From: Klebsormidium nitens
Taxonomy: Eukaryota > Streptophyta > Klebsormidiophyceae > Klebsormidiales > Klebsormidiaceae
Assembly (NCBI GenBank): GCA_000708835.1
Contig: DF237155.1
Location: 62,001 to 126,000, forward strand
DNA: 64,000 nt
Direction: 5' to 3'
The notes beneath the pieces were generated by a model that searched no databases, was not told the DNA's origin, and saw only the letters and a list, made by a program, of their open reading frames with translations. Shown piece after piece: positions 12,459 to 24,540 of this stretch. Position numbers and translations under genes: made by a program. Positions within the stretch are counted from its first letter, which is position 1. Each line of letters begins with the position of its first letter.

Positions 12459-13272
12459 GTCGCATGGACTTTCAGCACAAAGTGACAGGGTAGCTGGCCA
12501 GACCAGGGCGGTAAGTTAGAGGAGAGGCGAACTGCCAGAATGTGGAAGCTCTGCGCCACCGAAACGAATGCCTGCAGACTTTGGAGCACAAGAGCTAGGG
12601 AGGAGCCATTTTTCCGCCCTTTGCGGTGCTTCCGGCGGAACCAGTGGCAGTAGCAATTGCAGATCGGCCGGAAGGAAGTGAAGCCTTTCTGCGCGAGGCC
12701 ACGCGCGTTCATCAATTGTTCACATGACTCATGAGGCTGGAACTTGACACGTGTCGTTCTGCAAAATGCACCTGTCGTCCACCTGGCGACGAGTTCGGTG
12801 GACAAGTGGCACTTCTGCAGGGCCAAGTCCGGCCGCCGAGACTTGCAAGCTGGGACTCCGAGCTTGGGAGAAGCTCCGCAGCTGCGCAGCTTTCCTACCT
12901 AGCCGAGATTCGAGTCAGCTCACCTAGCGCCGCCTTCAAGCTCTAGAGCAGTGTTCGCTTCTTGGTCAGCTCTGGTCGCACCTGGTCGCACCCATACTTT
13001 CCTCGTAGTGACCCTCCATTCTAAGCGCAGGTCACCGAAGGCATTGAGGCGCTGCTGTGTAGAAAAAGGAGCGCGAGAGAAGAAAGTACTGCCTAGCCTG
13101 CTTTGTTAGGAAAGAGGCGGGCTCCTAAACCAGCGCTCTTGTTCAGAAGAGAAGATAGAGACGAAGAACTTGCTCGCAGTTTTTCGGATAATCGGTTGCG
13201 TCTGGTGCTAGATTCGGAGACGATTGTTCTAGAGCTAGATTGCTTTTTAGGAAGACCTGATATCTGGACACC
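12459..13272. promoter_or_regulatory. intergenic interval between two divergent genes
   Basis: About 0.8 kb between the start of the minus-strand 814-aa gene and the plus-strand cysteine-rich gene. It presumably holds both promoters and 5' leaders. An open frame covers part of it on the minus strand but has no recognisable domain. No clear TATA box or operator was seen. Confidence 0.35.
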
Positions 13273-15163
13273 ATGCCTACCTTCAATTGCTGCGGCATCC
13301 CTTGCTATAAGGTTAGTGAAGCTCCCCAATCTATCTACTTTTGCTTGAGCAAGGTAGTGGTCGCGGCAGGCCGAGGCCATGCTTGCGCAAAAGTGAAGAC
13401 GAAAAAGCGTTTCTCATTCATCTTTGTGCATTTCAGGGAGTCTTCAAAGTGCTGGTATTTGAGGCTGAAAAGCACACCAGATTTCCTTGCAGTACATTTA
13501 TGTACTTTGTGCGTCGTGGGGTTCCGGGTCGCTGCAGAATGAGCTAGCTTGATTGGGCATTTAGCCGGCTACCTTTACTCAGTCAAGAAGTTTGGCGTAG
13601 TGGATCCGTGTCAAAGGGCCGCTGCTTCCAAAAACAGTGGGGGAACCTTCTTAGGTCATGCACTCTAATCATGTCGATAGTTTTGGCTCGCTTGCCTAGG
13701 TTTCACAACTTGACCCCTTTTGATTGCAGGTGGGACATGACCCAAACGAACATGCATGCTGCAGGTGAGGAGCCACAAAGCATCAGTGTTCGTGAAAGTC
13801 TCTCTAGGATCGCTTGCTGTGGAGCTTGTGCCATTAGGCAGTCACTGGAGACATGTCACGGCTAGTGTAACGTAACAGGAAATTGAACTTCTCGCTTACA
13901 GACACGTGCCTTATGCAGATTTCACTTGTCTGGTTCTGCGTGATAATCGTGGCAAATAATGTTCAATTGGACAGCCCAGTATGAACGTGGTCGCCGTCTG
14001 CATTTCACAACTCTTTTTTACTGCGTATGAGAGGCACTCGTGGTAATATGTGTGTGCTGATGTAGGGCAGTTGTACTTTGCCTGCTGAAGCAGCTCCCAA
14101 GTACTCTGTCTAGCTAAGAGATCTCTCTGAAAGTACCAAGTTTGAACTTCATTCTGGATGATATTTGGATATGCGGACCCGATACTTCCGGTAGGTAGGA
14201 GATTGCCGTGGCACCCTTTATGCCAGCCCTAGGTACTCAACAGAAATATGTGCACTCTTTGTTGCCTCCAACTGACTCGCGGTGTGTCTGCTGTGTGCAG
14301 TGGGACGTGCTGCATGCGCTTCTGGACGTGCGCCATCTGCTGGGAGTGCTCTGAGGAGAAGGTGCAGTGCTGCTGCTTCTCGTGTCGAAACAAGAGCCAC
14401 AGGACTACCACGGACCCTTACAAGAACCATCATGGGTGAGCTTGAAGGACCGTACCTACCGCATAAACAAGAGCGTTTTATAGTTTAAAGACACGTTTTC
14501 TGCGAATGCCTTTCAAAGAGAAGGCTCCCTTGTCAGGTTGTTGACCTTTGAGACACAAAAGTGGCTCGTTGAAAAAAAGTAGGTCTTCGTAGGGATTCCT
14601 TTGCCATTGCCAAGTTTTGCATATTCATTCAGTGCTAGGATGTTTGAAATCATTTCAGGCGGCACTGTCTTTACTAGCAAGGACCAGCTCTCTGTCGTAG
14701 TCACAATCATCAAGTAAGGAGAAGCAATGAAGTGCAATCCATTGAGGGTGGTTGGATGCTTGAAATCGTTTCAGATGGCACTCTCCATTAATCGCGATTA
14801 CCAGCTCTTTGTCATTGTTACATTCATCTTTAAGTATGAGAGAAGCAAAAAGTGTGAGTTGTACTCGTGATAGTCTGGTTTGTGCGTGAAAAACAAGGCA
14901 ACACTCTGAGGCTAAGGTCATAGATGAAGCTTGACAACCTGTATCATGTGGTGCTATGCACTACTTGTCTTTCCAGAATGCAGTGGTCATGGGTACGATC
15001 TATTGATCTTTGCAGGCACGGCATAGCAACGACGGCCCCTCCGCAACAAGCCATGGGTTATCCTCAGGCAGGCTCCGCACCATACAACACGCATGCGGCA
15101 ACTCCCGCAGGCTATGCTTCTTATCCTGCGGCAGAGAAGCCGGTGAAAACGACAACCTACTGA
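13273..15163 (+). CDS. small cysteine-rich protein, 118 aa, unknown family
   Basis: Four exons: 13273-13311, 13730-13764, 14301-14435 and 15016-15163. All junctions are GT-AG and the total is exactly 119 codons with stop. The start sits in a good context (ACACCATGCC). The protein has two parts. Residues 1-53 carry 14 cysteines, many as CC or CCC (NCCGIPC, EHACC, GTCCMRFWTCAICWEC, QCCCFSC), with acidic residues and histidines between them. The C-terminal part (about 70-118) is rich in Pro, Ala, Gly, Tyr and Thr (GYPQAGSAPYN, ending KTTTY). There is no signal peptide or clear membrane helix. The cysteine pattern could bind metal or be S-acylated at a membrane; both are inference. No match to a named family was recognised. 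Exon 2 is only 35 nt, so single-frame searches would miss this gene. Confidence 0.75.
14638..14869. repeat. imperfect tandem duplication in intron 3 of the cysteine-rich gene
   Basis: Two diverged copies about 116 bp apart, beginning ggatgtttgaaatcatttca (14638) and ggatgcttgaaatcgtttca (14754). They share further blocks such as ggcact, accagctct and gagaagcaa. Confidence 0.7.
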
Positions 15164-18100
15164 CGAAACGGTACCAGAGCTAGAGCACGCAGATGTAGCT
15201 TGAAGGGTGGCAAGCGGAAGGTGGTCAGCTAGAGCATGCCACCATGCAGCTTATAAACACAGCTGCTGGCATACGGCTTGCAGTCTGAGTGTCAAGCCAA
15301 GCGCGCGTAAGGGCAGCAAGTAACGCTGCTTTGTAAAATAAGTGACATGGTAGCAGTACCATGAAGTGACATGGCTTGCATGGTGTACTGGTTTTAGTGC
15401 TTGAAGAGAACTGTCAGATCAGAGGCAGATTGCCAAGGAGTTCGATGGGAGATATAACAGATGAACGATTTATATATAGCGCAGGATTCGAGAACGCGAC
15501 TCAAATTAGCAGGAGATTGTTTACCTTTCATTCATGCTGACGGAGTGAATAGGACCGTGCACCAAGGCTTATACCATAGCTCCAAGTTATGGTAGTGAAG
15601 CAAGAGCTGACGACCAATTAACTTATCCGCACATGCAATTGGTGAACGATGAATCACACAATCATTGCAGAGCACAGACGAGGCACAGACGACCTATAGC
15701 TCAGAACAACAGCTAATTACATTAAAAGGGTTAGGTTTTGTCAATTTAGGGATATAATGTGACATGATGACGGTATACGAGCAATACAGGCTGGTAGCTC
15801 AAATGCTTTTAAGCCCAGTGTGCCCTAGTAAAAATGTTGCGGCACTCTATCAGTGCGGCACCGCTCGGTACTATCATCTCTTTTGCTTCATCTACGCATT
15901 GCAGCATGCTAATCCAACAGATTAGTCTCCCCTGCCCCGCTTGACCCGCTGCCTTCGCCACCAAACATGGTATGGTCACTTAAGTCCGGTCAGCATTCGC
16001 TCGTGGATTGCAAGGAACAAGTGAATGCAATCACTGTTCGACAGAGGGACGTATCAAATTGCCACAGCTATGTGCCCAAATATTTCTCCTCCGCCAGCTT
16101 TCGTGCAGACGTTGGCTGGAAGCTCCGATCTCGATTGGCGCCACGGACTGGAGATTGGAGACTCGATTGCGGACGCACTTAAGCAGAGATACATGGATGA
16201 AAACCCTCGTGCTCTCTCCTCCAATCTCGCTGCAATGATCGGCATCCTGTAAAAAGTGTAAGCCGCCCGCCCCATTGCGCGAGCACACTACGGCACTAAT
16301 TGTACATGCAAAGCTTTGCGTATCCAAGTATTTTTAAGCTGACAATATCAATGGCGGCTGCTCACATAAATTGCTTGGACATCTGCAGGAGGTCGCTTAA
16401 TGTTTATCAATGACTTGAGTACTCATGCAAGACCAGAATCAAACGATTCAAGCGAATCTTGATTGAACTGTGTTTAACGATCATGTACGATTTTCATATC
16501 AGCACAGTCCGTCACCTGAAGTCCAACTAAGTCAGTGGCGCCTAGCCTAGGAGCCTCTCTGAAGAACTGATGGTGCACCACACTTCGGATCAAAAAGTTT
16601 GCAACACGGGCAATAACAGTCCCAACTGAGTTGATGAATCAGGAGCAGCAGCGGCAGCGACCAGAATCGCTTGTTGTCCTGTTGGCTCTTGTTGGAGCGA
16701 TTCGTTTGTAGACAAGCTTTTGAAGAGATTCCCAAAAACAGCATGTCGGACGAGAATGCCTACGCGCGTTCCAATACAACTTCTCGTCTTTCCTGCCAAG
16801 TGGTCCAAAAGTGAAGGGGTGGCTTAATTTCAAGTTCAGCACGAAAGTAACGTGTCACTTTGTGCTCCTGCCGTCGCTTGCCCTTGATCAGACACGTTTT
16901 CTTTCTTGGAGTGGCCATGCACCTTACATTCGGACACCCTCGTGCAAGCAGAGGCCGAATACACCAACCACACTCGGACTGGGGCCTTTCCAGTGTAAGA
17001 TTTGCTGACGTCAGTTGGAAAACACGACGGGGCGAAAAGGTTGGACACAGACTTGACGTGATCCGCCCGCATCAAAGACAGCTCAGGTACTTAGTCCGAC
17101 CAAGTGCTCGAGCAAAGTAGCCACCCAGGCTCTGAACCATCCGACGTTGACCAAGCAAGAGCGGCAGCGCCGCATCAAGCTCTCAGTTCCGAACACTAGC
17201 CAGAACATCCTGGGACTCAGCTGAAGTCTAGGCGTGACTCGTGCATCACTAGTGGATGCAAGGGAATCTGGGACGGATATCGCTCTTCAGCAACTCATGA
17301 GCCGCAATGAGTGCCAACCCCGTGCCGACCTTTTCAATCAAGGCTTCTTAATGTCAGCCTTCAGAAATCTGGGCCGGCACCATGTACTTCGCACTCGTTG
17401 ATACCTGGATCACAGTCCACTGCTGTCCTATAGAACACAGGAAAACTCCGACTTACCACTGCCTTCAGCCGTTTCTTACGTTGGGGCCACCTTCTCTTGC
17501 GGCCGGCTCAGCATCCGTAACACCGGTGTCAAGTCCCTTGCGTGCAGCCCCGTCATCAGGTTCTCTGCTGGCAAGTAACCCTCAGGAGCGACACGACTTT
17601 TCAAGTGCCACGCATGCTGACATGGCCCTGCACAAACGTAGGAAACACTGTGAACGATGATAGATAAAGCACTTGTGCTGACATCATCACAAGCTTGCGT
17701 GCAGGTGACAAGTGGCGGGTCCTGACATGCATGCAAAATAATATATCCTGGCAGCCGCCTGATGCACCAGTATACCTCAGCAAGGCTGAGATGGATGTGC
17801 GCACTGCCATTGGGCCGCATGGGCACCTGATTCTGGAAAGGAGATTGTATAATCAACTAAGAGGAAGAGGCATGATCCACGCAAGTCGCTCCATCCTGGA
17901 TGTTATTCGACGTACTGCAAAATGCTCCAATGAAAATCACATGAGAGCTAAAACAAAGGTTATTATTGACACAAAGTCAAAAGCTAAAGCGAAAGCCCAG
18001 CCAGAAAACACAATCACATATGAGAGATTCCTCGTCGGAGAAAACTGCTCAATACAAGAGCAAGGTGTCGCCATCAACGCCGCAGTTGTGGTCGTGTTAT

Positions 18101-18867
18101 GAATGCACACTAGAGGCACGAAGTTGGGTTTAAGCAGCAAAGACCACCCATGACCGTTTCTGTTCAGAATCTTCTTGCTGGAACCATCTAACCAATTCCT
18201 GGACAAACGCCGAACAAACACCCCCGGCACTTCCATCAGAGCAGAACCTTCCGCTTCAAAGACAAAAGCGCAACACTGACAGTTTGAGGACTAGATTAAC
18301 TTAACACATGCCTGTTGGCAAACTTTACTAGCTGCCTCCAAAGACAAGATTTTTAGATGTGGCCAAAGGCCCTTCGGCGATTGCATTTTTTGTTGCACAG
18401 GTGCGCTTCTATAGGAGCAGAGTCCTCTGAAGCTTGGGCCAGGAGCAATGACAGCCACATTGATTAGATTCTCAGCCCCTTATTACTGGCAGTCCTGTTG
18501 CACAAGTGTGTACTCAGCGCCTAACGACGGAAAGGGATAGGCTGAAAGCCCAGTCGCAGCAAAGTCCGAAAGGACCCCCAACTTCAAGGCTTGCATTGCA
18601 TCAAGACGAAGGCGCAATGGTGCAGAAGGGAGCAAGACTCTTACCTATCTTGCAGTTTGAAGTTAAGTGCGGCCCCTTGCTTTGTGATGCACCAGGTTTA
18701 GCTACAGGATACTTGGAGAAGCAGGTCCTGAAGGGAAATGAGTGAAGCATTAACCACACATTGGATGTGACACAAAATGGTGGGCAATAAGTACAGAAAG
18801 ATTTGTTCCTCTATGGCAGAATTTTGCAAGGAAGACAGCGGTGGAACATACCCACACACTCAAGTTT

Positions 18868-19100
18868 GAGCTTTCGGCGCACAAAGTCCGCCATTGAAGG
18901 CATTGGCTAATCGCCATTTAGAGATACGAACGCAGTCACGTATCTCTGAGCCCCCAGCGCACAAAGTCCGCATGGTGAGAGCGTGGGCTTATCGCCTTAT
19001 GCCAGGGTGTAGGCTGATCGCCTCACCCAATGCTTGGGCTTACCGCCTCGACACATTCAGCAACCCGGGCTTAGCGCCTCACAATGGGCTTAGCGCCTCA
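18868..19100. repeat. GC-hairpin-rich dispersed repeat, copy A
   Basis: About 233 bp containing two gcgcacaaagtccgc motifs and six variants of GGGCTTAnCGCCTC, each an imperfect palindrome (GGC, five-base loop, GCC). It is a direct repeat of 19467-19703 and also pairs internally (agagatacg with cgtatctct). It is not a tRNA or rRNA by any feature visible here. Confidence 0.85.
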
Positions 19101-19466
19101 GAGGGGACAAGACGAAATCTTTGAACAAAGCAAACCAAATGGGTAAGCACCAATGTATCCCAAACTCACATTGCTCAAGATGCAAGCATGAACTGTTAAG
19201 CAAGATTCCAATTCCTACCTGACTTGCAGAGGTATCAGGTTGCTGCTTGCTCTGTCTGTGGTACACCGAGTTCACGTCCACGATGTCTAAGGAAGGAGGT
19301 CCTGAACAAAACCAAGTATAAAATGGATCACAATGGGTGTGACACAATATTGGTTGACACTGTGAGCTTGTCTGTGACGAGCATAGCCAAGAAGTACAGC
19401 GGTAGAGTACTTTAAAAATCCTACAATAAAGACAGGGATCGCAGAACGCCATAAAATCCTGGGATC

Positions 19467-19703
19467 GAGCCTTCGGCGCACAAAGTCCGCCATCGAAGGC
19501 ATTGGCTGACCGCCAAATAGAGGTACCGACATCCACAGTCGCGTACCTCTGAGCCCCCAGCGCACAAAGTCCGCATGGAGAGAGCGTGGGCTTATCGCCT
19601 TGAGCAAGGGTGTGGGCTGACCGCCTCACCCACTGCTTGGGCTTACCGCCTCCACACACATAGCGACCTGGGCCTAGCGCCTCATGTTGGGCTTAGCGCC
19701 TCG
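19467..19703. repeat. GC-hairpin-rich dispersed repeat, copy B
   Basis: Second copy of the 18868-19100 repeat in the same orientation, with the same order of motifs. The palindromic arms are largely kept while linkers differ: copy A agagatacgaacgcagtcacgtatctct corresponds here to agaggtaccgacatccacagtcgcgtacctct, with changes on both arms. This pattern suggests selection on, or copying of, a folded form (inference). Confidence 0.85.
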
Positions 19704-20794
19704 TGGGGATCTGTTTTTCTGCTACTACTACTCTAGAGCCCCGCGTCAGGGCCGGTCAGGCATCTGATCGATGCAATGTGAGGAATCTTGAATGTGCGAG
19801 GCTTCTGACTTCACTCACTGCATGATGTTCACAGTGACTCTGAGTGTGGCTTGCACAAAGCGAGGGGGATTCCTTTCAAAAGCGCCCGGAATGGTTAGCA
19901 GAGCGATTTTCTAACCCCTAGATGAAAACCCGTGTGGCGTCGATCAGCTGATACCCTTGAAAGCGTGGTACGTCGATCAATCCTGATACGAATAAAGTTA
20001 AACCCAGTTTAACCTGTAGCCGACAGGCCGTTTCAGGTTGCGTAGGCACGAGCTTGGGCGAATCGCCATCTGCCACGTGTCACATTCTCTGTCATTTGAA
20101 CTCAGTCTTTGATTCCCCCGGGGCTCTCCACCGGGAAGTCTTCCAGCTTCAAGTACCGTATCGGTAATCGTAGCGGATATCGCCACCATTGCAAGACACA
20201 GTGTGGGGACTCAAGGATGACAGGACTCAACCTTTGGGACCGACATGAAGTTGGCCGGGACTCGCCGGGAGGAACTGAGCACCGGCCTTTGACTTGACCG
20301 ACTGATATCAACTGTCCGATTGGTGACATTTGGACAATCTGACGGCTGACATGTAATTGATGGCTTCATGTGATCAAGGCTGCAACTTCATGGCTGAAGG
20401 CTCACTTGAGAAAATGCTTATCCTGGCAGTTAGTGTACAGTCTATGTTACAAAACAGTTTCCCAAATGCTTCAAGTTAGCGCAGGCTGCAACTAAGCAGC
20501 TTGCCCGTCCTGCCCCGGGCGCTCCTTTTGTTATTCTAAGAATGTGTCGGTGTTCTCCAGACGACCTTGCTACCACCTTTGCCAGTTTTAAAGGACACGT
20601 CTCCCATCGACAACCCTGATAAGCGCTCCAACCACACACACGTCGGTCACCAAGTCCCAGAAGAATCGGGTCAAAGCAGTGAAAGCTGTACAGCGAGGTG
20701 AGGTAAGGTATACTAGGACTCCACTTAGTTCAATTTGAGCAGCTTCTAAATGGGCGTCGTTCTAACACACATGACTCCTTACGAAACTGCCTGG

Positions 20795-23700
20795 TCACGT
20801 GCCTTCCATGTTTTCCGAGTCCTGCGGCGGCGGGTCGTCCTTTGCACTGTTTTGAATTACGATGCTGGGCCGCCTCCGATGAAACAACGGCGCGCCGGGG
20901 GTGGCGGGCACGCTTGCATTCGCAGACTGCTCTCGTTGGGGGGTGGAGAACGAGAGCGTGACGCCCGTGCCAAACCCCCGGGACACGGTCGGTAGGCCTC
21001 TCTCGGGGGGAGGCGTGGTCGCCCCCGTCCAGCTAAAACTCCGGTTAAAGGCGGCGGTTAGGGAGCCCTGGGGCGGGGACGGGGAACCTTGCAGGGGGCT
21101 CTGCCGGGCGCCTTGCTGGACCCCCCGGAACTCGGGGCTCGCCGACTGGTAAAACCCGGGCCGGGGAGTAGACGCAAAGCTCCCCCCCGGCTGCTGGATC
21201 GTTTGCATGGTCGCGCTCTTGCGCGTTCTACCAGCACTGCTCGGCTGATCGATCAGCGGAGGGATGAAGGTTGGGGGGGCGAAGATGCTTCTGGGAGAGG
21301 CCTTGTCGTGCTCGTCCCTGTCCTGGGCGTCGTCCTCCATGGCTGTGGCGGCCTGCGACTCGGGCCCAGACGGGGCCTCCTCTGACACCTTTTCCCGCCC
21401 ACCAAAAGTGGGAGTCCCTGCTACGGCCGACGTGCCTAGCTTTGAAAGGGAAGAGTCTGCTTGGGGGCGGCGGTCGGAGGAGTGGAGACCGGAGGAAGAC
21501 GGCACTGAGGCGCTCCGGCTGCGCGCCACCTGTAACAGGCGAGGCACAGCGTCAGGTCGTGGGGATATCGCGAAAACAGAGTCTGTGCTATTTGATGCTG
21601 ACTCGATGCTGGATACAAAGCCTTATGAAACTCGGTCGCTGCAAGAGACCCAATCACAGTATCCAAGATCGTACTACTCCTGGAAAGTGCAGGTTTTCCA
21701 CTTAGAGAAATCCCTGAGGGCTACAAACTCTGGGCAGCAGACATGGTTGCGAACGTTGCAAATGTCATTGCAACGTCAATGAACGAAAGGAAGAGCTCAA
21801 ATGCCCCTCACTTGCATGCAGCTCCCTCTGTCCGTGAAGCTTCCGTAGTCCGGCGAGCTCGTCAGCTCCAGACTGTTGGCTTTCAACCGCGGCTTCCACA
21901 CCACTTTCCTCTCCCCCTGCTGCGCACTCCCCTGCCATTGCTTCCCGCCACTCGTCAGGGGGGGGAAGTCCTCTGTATCAGTCGGCCCCCACCCGGGGCT
22001 CATCGGCTCTCCCGGACTGAGCGGATCCTCCTTTCCGTCCATTAGGTTACTCGCCCCCGCTTTCCACTGGGGCGACTTCTGCTGATTTACAATCCCGCTT
22101 AGCGGAGGGGACTTCGGCGCCGTTCCCCAGAGACCCTTTGCTGGTCGTGGGGTGGTTCCAAACCCGTCTGCTAACCCCCTCGCTGACCCGGTTCCGCCTT
22201 GAGGACTCCACCCGGGCTTTTGCGCCGCTATACCATTTTCCGCACCGCCCCACTTGCGCACAGTTTGCGAATTCCACTGCGATCCCGCAGGCCGGAAATC
22301 CGAGATCGCCCGCTTCTCATCCTGCTCCCACCCAGCGTTCAGGTCTTTCTTCACGGTCGATTCCCCCCAGCCCTTTACCCGAGTAGTTTGCTGCCTCCAC
22401 CCCCCTTTCAAATCCTCGTTCCTACCAGCATTGGACTGGAACGTCGCCTCGCTGGACATATCTCGCGTCTCCTTTTCTGTTTCCCTCTTCCCGTCCTGCA
22501 AGCCCTCTTGCCCCCCCGTTTCATCCATCATCGCCCCTTCCTGGGGGTCCATTTCCGGCACTGGCGATAGGACCGACTGTCCCCCCCCCGGTGCCGGAAC
22601 CCACCCCGGCTTCCCCTCTACCACCCCCTCCCTCGCCCCCGACTCCACCCCCCGGTTAAGCCTAAACTCGGGCGGGTTACCCATGGCCAACGCCGACGGT
22701 CCTAGCTTAAAACCGCTCGACACAGACTGGCCCAGACCGGAGGGGACTTGCGTTGGGGAGTGCGCAGTGGAGGGGGCTTGGCCGCGCATTTGCAGGGAGC
22801 GCAGCAGGGCCGCGCGGCGAAGGTTTGCAGACTGGGCGGGGTCGCTAGGGGAGGGAGGAAGACGGCTGTCCCCCTCCTTTTGCTGCAGCGCGTGGTGCCG
22901 AGAAGGGATGGCGTACGGGTGGGTGCTCGTGTGAGCTGGGATGCCCCATGCGCCAGGGCCTGAAAAAGACAAGCTTTCATCTCGTCAAGAGACAAAGTCC
23001 GAGGCTAACGAGGGGCAGAACTCAGATGGAAGATGCTGCAGACTGGTAGTACAGGCTTACAGGCAAAAAGCAGGGCTTCTCTCAGACGAATTGCAAGGGA
23101 ACAAACTAACGAAGAGGAATGCAATCGCGCCACAGCAGGTTGCAAAGCCAGCCCAGCTTCGGCTTGACAAGGGGAAAATCTCCAAACACAAGCAACTCTT
23201 CTTTGTCAAACAAAGCTTTCAGCAATAAAGCTTACCGGTAACCGCCGGAGGGACGGGGCTGGCCAGGCTTGAGGTCGCCAGGTTGGACGCTGCGATCCCC
23301 CCTCCGTTTGGGCGCCTCCTCGTCCCGTCTGGGCCATAGGCAGCCTCAGGGGACTTGAACTGCGCCTCCTGCATCAGCATGTTGTTGCGCCGCCAGCTGC
23401 CAGGGCTGCTGTCGTCATCCGTATCGCCGTTGTCGTCGCTCATCGCAGAGTCGCCCTGGTTCGACATCATATCGTCCCTGCAGGGCGGAAGGTTGCTTCA
23501 CATACGCCCATGGTGATTGAACATTGCAGCCCAGTAAAGGTCCTCACATGGGCCTTGTTTATTGTGCACAAAAGCTATAGGTGTGAGTGTTGCTGAAAGG
23601 TAGCCACCCATGTTCAATCACCCATATCCTCCTTGGAAAGCTCTCATTAGGAGTTTAGGCAATAGCGATACTCCAAGCAAGAAAGAAGAAACAAAGAGCC

Positions 23701-24540
23701 TATCTAGACCCTCACCCTCCGGCAGAGAGAGCGGCGGAGCTGTAACGGGGCAGGCTGCCCATGAAACGCTGCTCCATAAGCGACCCCCCCTCGCTGGGAA
23801 GCGAGCTGGATAAAAGCTCAGACATCGGGGGGCCGTCCGTTCCATCGTCTTTGGAGTCGCCAACTTTGAGAAGGTTCAAGCTGGAGGCCATCATCTGCAT
23901 TGAAAGCATATTCACGCAATTGTGTCTTCAGGTTAAAATTTGTTCGTACAATGCAGTATTATTTTGTTGGTGAGGCCTGTTGTACCTTGATAGGAAACCA
24001 TCCAGATCTGCTCGAGAGATTGTAGGAATAATATTCATGGGATAATTATACTAGAAGTGGCTTGTGCCACATAACTGCTTGCATAATGCATACTGCTTGC
24101 AAACAGGGCATTGTACGCCAGCACTGGAAAAGCACGGGTGACAGCACGTGTTGCAGCGGCAAATCTGAAGCGCTACTGCAGTATGAGTTACATTTAAGCA
24201 TTTCGCAAAGTGTAACTTGACCTTATTCATATCCCGGCTGACGACATGCTCTGTCCTTATCAACCACCTCTCAATACACAGCATTGTGTCAAGCCCGCTC
24301 ATAACATTTTCCGCTCACCTCCGTTAGATAGCGCTTGGACACATGATAATTGTCCAGCGTGACTGCATCAGCATCCACCGGCCGAGGCCGCTTGTTCGCG
24401 CCCGATGTTGGGAGGCCATCTAGCAGATAGCTGGTCTTACTGGGGCTTCCAGAAAAGGACCGCAGGCCCAGCCCTGGGGGACGGCCGCCAATGTCCCCCG
24501 TCATACCTAGCCGGGCCCTCACAAGGTATTCTGAATCCAT
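20795..24540 (-). CDS. uncharacterised Pro/Ser/Gly-rich protein, 841 aa
   Basis: Five exons: 24540-24319, 23894-23716, 23477-23236, 22959-21812 and 21529-20795. Phases agree at all four junctions and the total is 842 codons with stop. The N-terminal 100 residues look conserved in style: MDSEYLVRARLGMTGDIGG, then KRYLTEMMASSLNLLKVGD across the exon 1-2 junction. I recall a similar KRYL-type block in uncharacterised land-plant proteins, but could not verify it. Next is an acidic stretch (MSDDNGDTDDDSSPGSWRRNN), then about 380 residues rich in Gly, Pro, Trp and Ser with repeated WG-like pieces (GWRQQ, KGWGES, KPGWSPQG, KGLWGTAPK, SPGWGP). The last exon is Ser/Pro-rich and ends near PLFHRRRPSIVIQ. 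It is likely disordered, perhaps a scaffold or RNA-binding adaptor; the function is unknown. Confidence 0.8.

Larger units (their letters stand above)
15164..20794. other. gene-poor stretch between the cysteine-rich gene and the 841-aa gene
   Basis: No open frame with a recognisable product. The longest plus-strand frame (17695-18102, 135 codons) starts just after a plausible acceptor but has no known motif. A frame at 19090-19659 (-) is open mainly because it crosses the GC-rich repeat listed separately. Composition is more AT-rich than in the neighbouring genes. Confidence 0.45.

Noticed and set aside
18868-19703. CRISPR-like array
   Set aside because: The units are short palindromes of variable spacing within two long direct repeats in a eukaryotic genome; there are no equal-length unique spacers or cas genes.
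22254-22934. 226-codon plus-strand open frame
   Set aside because: It lies opposite the large exon of the 841-aa gene, whose frame is supported by phase-consistent splicing; the opposite product has no recognisable features.
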